A DNA stretch of 64,000 nt from Globodera rostochiensis (Eukaryota; Nematoda; Chromadorea; Rhabditida; Heteroderidae). Shown one piece after another: positions 57,177-64,000 of this stretch (within the stretch, counting starts at the first letter, position 1; each line of letters begins with the position of its first letter). Where the stretch lies: contig JAEVLN010000006.1 in assembly GCA_018350325.1 (NCBI GenBank), forward strand, positions 2,122,693 through 2,186,692. Direction: 5' to 3'. The notes below the pieces were generated by a model. It made no database searches. It saw only the letters and a program-made list of their open reading frames with translations, and was not told the origin of the DNA. The translations under genes were made by a program, and so were the position numbers.

Positions 57177-58113
57177 AGCACAAAATTTCGAATTTTTGAC
57201 TCAATTTTTAAAGATTTCAAATTTATTTTAAAACGAACAAGCTTTTTCATTAAATGTTTGAATTCCGGAAGACCCTTTTGGTGAATTTTTAAAATAAAAA
57301 AATATTTCCACAAAAATTGTGACCAAAGGGGTCCTCCCCTATGGTTTTGTCAACTCTGAGGAGCTATAACCTTCCTTCATAGTGGTTGATGTTAATCGGT
57401 TTGCCATTTATTGTTGAATAGTATAAGTTAATGTTAAAACTATTTAAATTTAAAAAATGCCAATTAAACAGTGCCAAAGTCAATGGAGAAATTGGTTCAC
57501 TGCGCATTGATAAATGGCTAGCAAAAAAGCATTATTTTTAAAAATTTTTATTTAATTTTTAAAGATTTGCAACAAATTTGCAAAAAAAAAGTGATGCTTT
57601 TTTGAAAATAGGAAAATGAGGTTTTTATTAAGAAAATTCAAATTAACAAAAGGCATCAAAAAGTATTATTTTAAAATTTTGGCATCAAAATTTTGAATTC
57701 CGGAAGACACTTTTGGTGAATTTTTTATAAAAAAATTACACAAATTTTGACGAAAAGTGTCCTTTTCTATAGTTTTGTCAATTTTGAAGAACTATAATTT
57801 TCTTTATAGCGATTTCCAGCAAATTTTTTAGCTTGTCGAGATGAAGCGCGTTTAATGCCGTTTTAGAGTGCGTATGAACTAAACTATATGCTTAATTCTT
57901 AATTTACGGGTGCCAAGATTCTTGAATTTTTGAACCAATTTTCTTAACAAAAATTGGTAATTTTTCGTACTCCGCCGGTCGTACCAACACAATGGCTCAC
58001 AAAACAATTAGTTAATTTAACGAACTTATTGATGATAATTAGTTTTTGACATTTTTTTTTATTGATGAATAAGTTATTCAAGTTAATGTTAAAAATATTT
58101 TTAAATTTAAAAA
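57177..58113 (+). other. Spacer with a broken duplicate of the next gene's 5' end
   Basis: 57.42-57.52 kb repeats the sequence at 58.07-58.17 kb (AGTTAATGTTAAAA, ATGCCAATTAAA, CAGTGCCAAAGTCAATGGAG, GGTTCACTGCGCATTG). A missing A shifts its frame after five codons and a stop follows. The two 57.25-57.37 and 57.69-57.80 kb stretches (AATTCCGGAAGAC, GTGAATTTTTTA) are also duplicated. Confidence 0.7.
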
Positions 58114-61100
58114 ATGCCAATTAAAACAGTGCCAAAGTCAATGGAGAAATTGGTTCACTGCGCATTGCTCAGTTTTGGGAGGGAATTGCTTTTTCGTGTA
58201 AGTTTAACCTATAAAGAATTCCGCAATTACTTTTTCGCTAAACGTGAGAATGAGTGCAAAGATGTTTATTCCACTGAGATTCTTGACAGTTTTATGGTAT
58301 GTTAATTATATATCAATTAATTAATGTGAATTTTAAACAATTTGCCTGTATATAAATTTTAATCAACGTAAAGAAAATTAATTTGCATTTTTATATTTCT
58401 GTGAAAAAGGTTAAAAGCTTAAATATTCTAAGAAAGTGACCGGATTATATGCTTTTTGTAGAGCCCGGAATTTAAAAATCCGGGCATGGCTTTTTGGCTT
58501 TTTCAAAATCCGAGTTTTTATATTAGTGCATATTTCGGCATTTTTGCTAATTTTAGTTTTTCGGAGAATATAGGTATATGGTTCATATGGCCATGTTTCG
58601 GGCATATTGATCCGGTTTCTATTTATAATATATAATAAATAAATCATTTTTTGGGCACAATTTAGCTTGCATTTTTCAATGAACCGCTAAGAAATTACCC
58701 AAGCGTCATTCAAATAAATGTCGATCAATGCAAAGGCGGGTGTTTTTTAATTGGTCTATTACATATTATATTAATTTTGTTATTTTTTAATAAATATAAT
58801 TACATATTGTATATTAAAAGTTTTATTTTAAATCATTGATATTACGCTAATTAAGGAGTGAGACAATTTGCGGAAACATTGCGTAAAATTGTTGTTGATG
58901 ATAAGGATTATTCAAACAAAAATGAACAACAACTGTTTGAATTAAACGAATTTCAATTTTTACTCCAAACTCTAGATAATATCTTGTACGATGACAAAAA
59001 TGTTATTTTATTGAAACATTTAAAAGAAAATTTTAAAACAAAAAAAATATTTTCCGAAAAAACATTAAACGAACTTTTGGCACTTTTGGATCAAATAATT
59101 GAGGAGTACAGTTGCACAAGCGCATGCAACTTTAAATGGGGTTCCTGGAAATTTGAAGAAAATATTACAAAATTTGGTCAAACATTTTTTGAAGCGTTCA
59201 AAAAATATTCTGACAAAGTGAAATATGACGAAAATGTCCAATTAATGTCATTACCCCCAAAGTTGGCTGAACACTTTCTGGAACGTCTTTTTACGCTAAC
59301 AGAAAGGTGAGAAAATCATATAATTTGGCCGGGATCGGGATTGGTACTGAAGTGTCCACTTTTGGGACTGAATTTCCCCTTATTAAATCCCGGTTTTTTT
59401 TGCCCGGGATTTGCTTAATTTTCCCCCTTGTAAAATCCCGGGGTTTAAATTTTCTCAATCCCGACCCGGGTTTGCCCAAAAATCCCGGTCCCGGCCAACT
59501 CTATAATAAATTAAGAAATAAATTAATTTTAATTAATTGAAACAAAATATATTATGAATATTAAAAATTAAATATTTAATTTCATTTTATAAAAAATTAA
59601 GTAAATCGGCGTCAATATGTGAAATTGGCACGGAATTGGACTTTGTCCAAACAATGCAAAATGTCGCGTCAACGGAGCAATTTGAGTTTATAAAGCGAAA
59701 AACATTTCCATTCAGAATTAATTCAAAATTTTTCAAATTTCTTTTTTCTTTGGCATTTCGTTTATCGTTACAAATTGAACAATCTGAGTTGGCGGCAAAA
59801 TATTTGAAGGCATTTGGATTCGCTTTTGTGTGCCGAGGAAAGTTAGAGGATCATTTGGATAACCTTTTCGAATTTAAAATAAACATTTCACATGAAATGG
59901 TTAAAATTAATATGCCAAATTGGAAGTTTCCCGATTATTTGCAAAAGGAAAATATAGAAAAGTTACGGCAGGAAGAAGTCCAAGGTGAGATTGATCGGCG
60001 CGCTAACATAATGTCGAAGCCACGAAACGTCGAAGCCACGAAATGTCGACTCAGCCAAAAACGACGAAATGTCGAAAAAAAAAAATTTTTTTGTTTAAAG
60101 TCGATAAAAAATTTTTTTAGGGGTATACAAGGGCGTAGAATCCGAATACGACCTCCATTTCGACCATCCGAACCCCGGACCCAAATTCGAACAATTTTTT
60201 GAAAATTCAAAATAGTTTTTCTAGTGGTTTTCTGGGCCGTAGAATACGAATCTGACATTCATTTTGCCCAATTCTGAATCCCGGACCCGAATTCATGCTT
60301 TTTGAGAACGATTTTAAGACCAAAATTGATTTTTGAACATTTTTGAATTTTCAAAAAATTGGTCCGGGGTTCGGAATTGGTCGAAATGGAGGTCGTATTC
60401 GGATTCTACGCCCTTGTATACCCCTAACAAAATTTTTTATCGACTTTAAAAAAAATTTATTCTTTTTTCGACATTTCGTCGTTTTTGGCTGAGTCGACAT
60501 TTCGTGGCTTCGACATTTCGTAGGGCAGCGGATTGATCAATGATCATTTATTGAAAGTTTAAAATTTATTTCATTAATTAATTATCAGGGCTACGATTTT
60601 TTGGATTGAAAAATCTCAAAATAAGATCTTAAATAGGTGAGAAAAGAGTGCCAAAATAGGATCGATAAAATGTTTGTAAAAATAACAATAATTGCTTAAA
60701 AATTTGTTGAAAATTAACAATTTAGTAGAGCTGCTACTTTTTGCAAGAAAAATTGCAAAAAGGCGCCTAAAAAACAAGAAATTCTATGAAGGATCCTGAC
60801 AAAAAAAAATTCGAATTTTATTTTATTTTTTTTGATTTTTTTTTTTTAAAAAAAATGGTGATCAAGGCAAGAAAATTCGAATTTTATTTCATTCTTAAGA
60901 AATTTTTTGAAAAAAAGCGCGAAATAGGCACAAAAGTTCAAAAAAGTCGCCAAAAATAGGCTCAAAAAAATCCTCAAATACCCGAAATAGGATCGGCCCT
61001 ATTTTAGGATCGAAACCCCCAAAATAGGTCTTTTTAGGACCGAATAGGATCTTTTTTAACAAGCAAATTTTTGACTAAAAACTAAATATTTTTCGTGCAT

Positions 61101-61669
61101 AATTGGCCCTATTGATCATTTATTGAAAGTTTAAATTTATTTCATTAATTATTTTATAGAAAACTTCCTTGTTATGCATATGCCCAACAGCACGCCAACA
61201 ACATTCTACGAAATGTTGAAGGTGACGAAGAAACTTGGCGAATTGAAAAATCAACATCAAATTTGGCTGAATTCGTCGGATTCAAAATTTTTTTTTACAA
61301 TTTTGCAATATTTAAAAGGATTAGAAGAAAATGTTCAAAAAATAAAAATTAAAAAAAAACCTAATAATGAATTTTGTGTTTTGGCACATTTTATTGAAGA
61401 TTTATTGGAGGAAATGGCGTCGGGCAACAAAATTCCAAAATTTGAATCAATTGAAATTGCAATTGGCCATTTCATTTTGGTGAAAGAGGAATTATGCAAA
61501 GAAAAATCGTAAGTAAAATTCGTTTAATACGAATTTTTGTTGCTTATAATATTTTAGAATAGAAAAGAATCTCAGAAAATATTTTGGTGAAAATTTGGTA
61601 AACTTTGGCAAGGCCATAAACATCGACTTCAGTCCACACAACGGTTATATTAATCGAATAATTTTTTAA
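58114..61669 (+). CDS. 516-residue protein of unknown family
   Basis: Six exons in consistent phase (58114-58296, 58666-58741, 58859-59306, 59602-59984, 61160-61508, 61558-61669) give 516 residues. The start MPIKTVPKSMEKLVHCAL lacks a signal peptide, so the true 5' end may be elsewhere. The body is rich in Lys, Glu, Asn and Phe: FLLQTLDNILYDDKNVILL, LNELLALLDQIIEEYSCTS, WKFEENITKFGQTFFEAFKK, FFKFLFSLAFRLSLQIEQ, NFLVMHMPNSTPTTFYEML, KNLRKYFGENLVNFGKAI. FGxxxxxFxKA-like segments near both ends hint at an internal repeat of a helical unit. No known domain. The exon 1-2-3 joins are the least certain. A large nested foldback element fills the intron after 59984. Confidence 0.72.
59320..59512. mobile_element. 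Short element with GGCCGGGATCGGG ends
   Basis: ATAATTTGGCCGGGATCGGG at the left and TCCCGGTCCCGGCCAACTCT at the right form a terminal inverted repeat around AT-rich sequence with CCCGG clusters. TATAAT-like sequence flanks both ends. Resembles the 55.04-55.08 kb half element. It is in an intron of the 58.1 kb gene. Confidence 0.6.
60005..60530. repeat. Large nested foldback element with TCGACATTTCG tips
   Basis: The outer arms carry ACGAAATGTCGACTCAGCC on the left and GGCTGAGTCGACATTTCG on the right. Inside these lie arms of the 6.2/13.5 kb family (GTCGATAAAAAATTTTTTTA, GGCGTAGAATCCGAATACG, mirrored), and within that a further partial copy starting AGTTTTTCTAGTGG. This looks like one element inserted into another. 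It lies in an intron of the 58.1 kb gene. Confidence 0.8.
60531..61158. other. Intronic AT-rich sequence
   Basis: Contains the words AATAGGATC and CCCGAAATAGGATCGGCCC repeated at 60.95-61.05 kb, and two copies of GATCATTTATTGAAAGTTTAA with TTTCATTAATTA flanking (60.54 and 61.11 kb). These two copies suggest a duplication of the intron's end. Confidence 0.5.
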
Positions 61670-61855
61670 CAAATAAATCAAAAAAATTGCAAAACGCAAT
61701 TATTGGATTAATTTTACTTGGTTTCATTATCTTTTACGCGTCTCATAAGTCTTTTTAGGCCCATGAATATTTCAGATAAAATAGAAAGATAATCATCCCA
61801 TTTTGGCAACCAAAATTTGCAGTGGCCAAAATTTAAAAAAAATGACTGTTGAAAC

Positions 61856-62022
61856 TAGGGTTGGACCCCCGACTTTTTTGGTTGAAGTTTTCGTCCTCCG
61901 ACCCCGAATTTCTGATTTTTCGGAGTTTTTAGTGCAACCCCGAACCCCTCCCTACTTTTTGGTCGGGTTTTATGTCCTCGAACCCCGCAATTCTCAACCC
62001 CGACGACGGGGGCCCAACCCTA
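61856..62022. mobile_element. hAT-like MITE, 167 bp
   Basis: Terminal inverted repeats TAGGGTTGGACCCCCG and CGGGGGCCCAACCCTA (one mismatch). Flanks GTTGAAAC and GTTGTAAG match at 6 of 8 positions, as expected of an older 8-bp duplication. The interior repeats CCCCGA-type words. Confidence 0.75.
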
Positions 62023-62228
62023 GTTGTAAGGGGCTTTCTTATATTAAATTCCGAAACTGATCAAGGCACTAAGAATATTCTCCAAAATTAAAAAAAAATT
62101 GCTAGGAAAATATTTATTTTTGGTTTGACGTAAAAGATTATGGGACGCGGGGGTTAAAACCGGCCTAACCGGGGACCTTCCGGTTTAAAAACGACCCGTA
62201 AATAACCCTAATTATACATTTTGTACAG

Positions 62229-62761
62229 AATTGCACCAAATTGGTCGTGAAATTATCAAGAAAATTGAACAAATGCTGCAAAACGGTGACGATTGGAATT
62301 ATGCTTATTTAAATAATTCAAAAATGGACGAATGGAATCTTTTGGAATACGACCTTCGCAAATCGGGAAATAATCAGAAATGGGAGGAAATTGAACAATT
62401 GCGCGATGAATGGAAGAATTCGTACAACAAATGGGTTTTCAATAAGGAAACAGAAAAGAAGCCCAATTTTGAACAAATGATGAAAAATTTGATCAAAATT
62501 TTGCGGGACTTTATAATGCCACAAAATGTTCGTGAAATAGTCGAACAAATTGAACAAATGCTGCAAAATGAAGATTGGGATTTTGCTGATTATTTAAATC
62601 ATTCAAAAATCGACGAATGGAATTTTTTAAAAAACGACCTTCACAAGCTGGGAAATGATCAGAAATGGGAGGAAATTGATCAATTGCGCGTTAAAATGAA
62701 GGAAGCGTACAATGAAGAAGTGATGAAAAATTTGATTAAAGTTTTGGGAGATATTATTTGA
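62229..62761 (+). CDS. Exon with an internal tandem repeat of about 80 residues
   Basis: After TTGTACAG the frame LHQIGREIIKKIEQMLQN is open to a stop at 62759-62761, about 177 residues. It consists of two similar halves: EIIKKIEQMLQNGDDWNYAY with KMDEWNLLEYDL, QKWEEIEQLRDEW and MKNLIKILRDFI; then EIVEQIEQMLQNEDWDFADY with KIDEWNFLKNDL, QKWEEIDQLRVKM and MKNLIKVLGDII. Each half is predicted helical and highly charged. No start codon with a signal peptide was found upstream, so this is probably the last exon of a gene whose first exon lies before the 61.86 kb element. Family unknown. Confidence 0.6.
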
Positions 62762-62855
62762 AAGGTTGAGGCCTCACCTTTTGGCCAATGTAAATGGCTT
62801 TTTAACTTCCTACATATTTCGGCTTTTCTATTGAATTCTTTAAATCGTCTCCTCA
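62762..62855. other. 3' flank of the 62.2 kb exon
   Basis: Short AT-rich sequence after the stop codon, leading into the ATACGATA foldback. No feature was seen. Confidence 0.4.
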
Positions 62856-63130
62856 AAATACGATACACGATATACGATATTTACGATACACCAAAATACG
62901 TTATACGAATTTTTTTTACAATACACGATATGGCTCTAAATTACTTACGATACACCAAAATACGTTATACTAATTTTTTTACGGTACACGATATGGCTCT
63001 AAATTACGATATTTACGATTACGATACGATGCACATCCCTGTTACATACCCGAGATGTTTATCGTATCGTATCGTAATCGTAAATATCGTAATTTAGAGC
63101 CATATCGTATCGTATCGTATCCTATTTTCG
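62856..63130. repeat. ATACGATA foldback repeat
   Basis: ACGATACACGATATACGATA-type units on the left are mirrored as ATCGTATCGTATCGTAATCG on the right around GATGCACATCCCTG. A fragment of the same repeat occurs at 43.47-43.55 kb. Confidence 0.8.
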
Positions 63131-64000
63131 CTAAAAAGCACGCGTATCCTAATTTTTGACCTGAAAAAGTAAAATCACTTTTTCCGAGTTTCTCTGAACA
63201 TTTACGGTGGTGTAAATAATTCTAAAAATTTTTTGAATTTCCCGATTTTTAAAAATATTTTAAATGACAATGCACAAGTTTATTTCATTTTTTGGTTGAT
63301 CGAATAATTTTTGGTTGTAAATCTACAATAAATTGAGCTAAAATTCCCCCAGCAGAAGTAAAGCAGAATTATCAACAAAAAAATAATTTGGTGATAAGCT
63401 AATTGAAGTTGAAGACAATGGGCATGATATTTTGTGATATTTTGATTAATACATTTTTTTTTAAATTTCACAAAAATTTCCCCCATTACCAGTCCCCGAT
63501 TTTCCCGTTTCCCAATCCCGATTCAAAATGCTGGTCCGGATCCCGTTATGAATAAGTTTTTGAATTTTGAACACAGGTAGAAAAAAATCGTATCCTATCG
63601 TTTAAAAAAAAACGCACAACCCTTTTCATTTATTTTTATTTAATTCTCGCGCCTTCTGTTTTAGGCTTTTTTGCAATATGTTTCGCAAAAAGTATTCGTG
63701 CAAAGTCCGTTTCCAAATATAGGTAGCCTGCACGCTCCTACATTTATTATTTTCCATATTTAATAAAATCGTTATTCTCTTTTCTAAGTCTAATTTTATT
63801 TAATTCGTTTTCCATTTATCTATTTATTTTAAATCAACGGATTTTAATTTTGTCAACGATTTAAATTTTAAATTGTTCATTTTGAATGGGCGTCATGGAC
63901 TACTACAAAATGTCAAAGCCGCGGAAGCTGTTGCCATTTGATATCCCCGTTTAACAATTTATTATGAAACAATTCAATTAGGCATTCATTCAGTCCAAAT
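63131..64000. other. Right edge, no gene supported
   Basis: AT-rich. An ATG at about 63896 opens MDYYKMSKPRKLLPFDIPV and stops after 19 codons. The last 60 bases resemble part of the 52.0 kb inverted-repeat element (CAATTTATTATG, CATTCAGTCCAAAT). Confidence 0.35.

Noticed and set aside
63896..63955. Short frame MDYYKMSKPRKLLPFDIPV
   Set aside because: Only 19 codons, next to repeat sequence, with no partner exon before the window ends.

Overview
The window reads as AT-rich eukaryotic DNA, almost certainly from a nematode. Genes are split into many small exons separated by short introns with TTTCAG, TTTAG or TTAAG acceptors. Acceptor-like sites sit directly before two start codons, as expected for spliced-leader trans-splicing. 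There are three copies of a nematode-type (Srsx-like) seven-transmembrane chemoreceptor. A plant-parasitic tylenchid such as a cyst nematode would fit the repeat load and the unfamiliar secreted-type genes, but this is only a guess.

Region by region: (1) 1.7-19.0 kb, plus strand, a complete 37-exon DENND5/RAB6IP1-type Rab regulator (DENN, RUN, PLAT, RUN). My exon model closes to 1714 codons plus stop in one frame. Its introns carry a 37-bp minisatellite of about 28 copies and several hAT-like elements. (2) 21.8-27.5 kb, plus, an AMSH/STAMBP-like MPN-domain protein that appears to have lost the JAMM zinc-protease motif. (3) 31.2-33.2 kb, plus, the catalytic domain of a collagen prolyl 4-hydroxylase alpha subunit, with a damaged last splice junction. 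(4) 34.0-35.0 kb, plus, a possible membrane protein; 36.2-36.5 kb, minus, a small two-exon gene. (5) 38.9-40.8 kb (minus), 47.6-50.5 kb (minus) and 52.7-54.5 kb (plus), three paralogous Srsx-like receptors. (6) 43.8-47.3 kb, minus, a GATA zinc-finger transcription factor between receptor copies. (7) 55.6-62.8 kb, plus, a cluster of two complete genes and one partial gene that I cannot assign to a family. The first encodes a 300-residue protein with an N-terminal signal peptide.

The space between and inside genes is packed with repeats: short non-autonomous hAT-like elements with terminal inverted repeats and 8-bp target duplications (five with perfect duplications), several foldback families, tandem arrays of 26-98 bp units, and a tRNA-like repeat. 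No operon, rRNA or CRISPR was seen. The genes do not form one pathway. The local structure is dominated by receptor duplication and transposon insertion, and three junctions (in the GATA, hydroxylase and one receptor gene) lack a usable canonical splice site.
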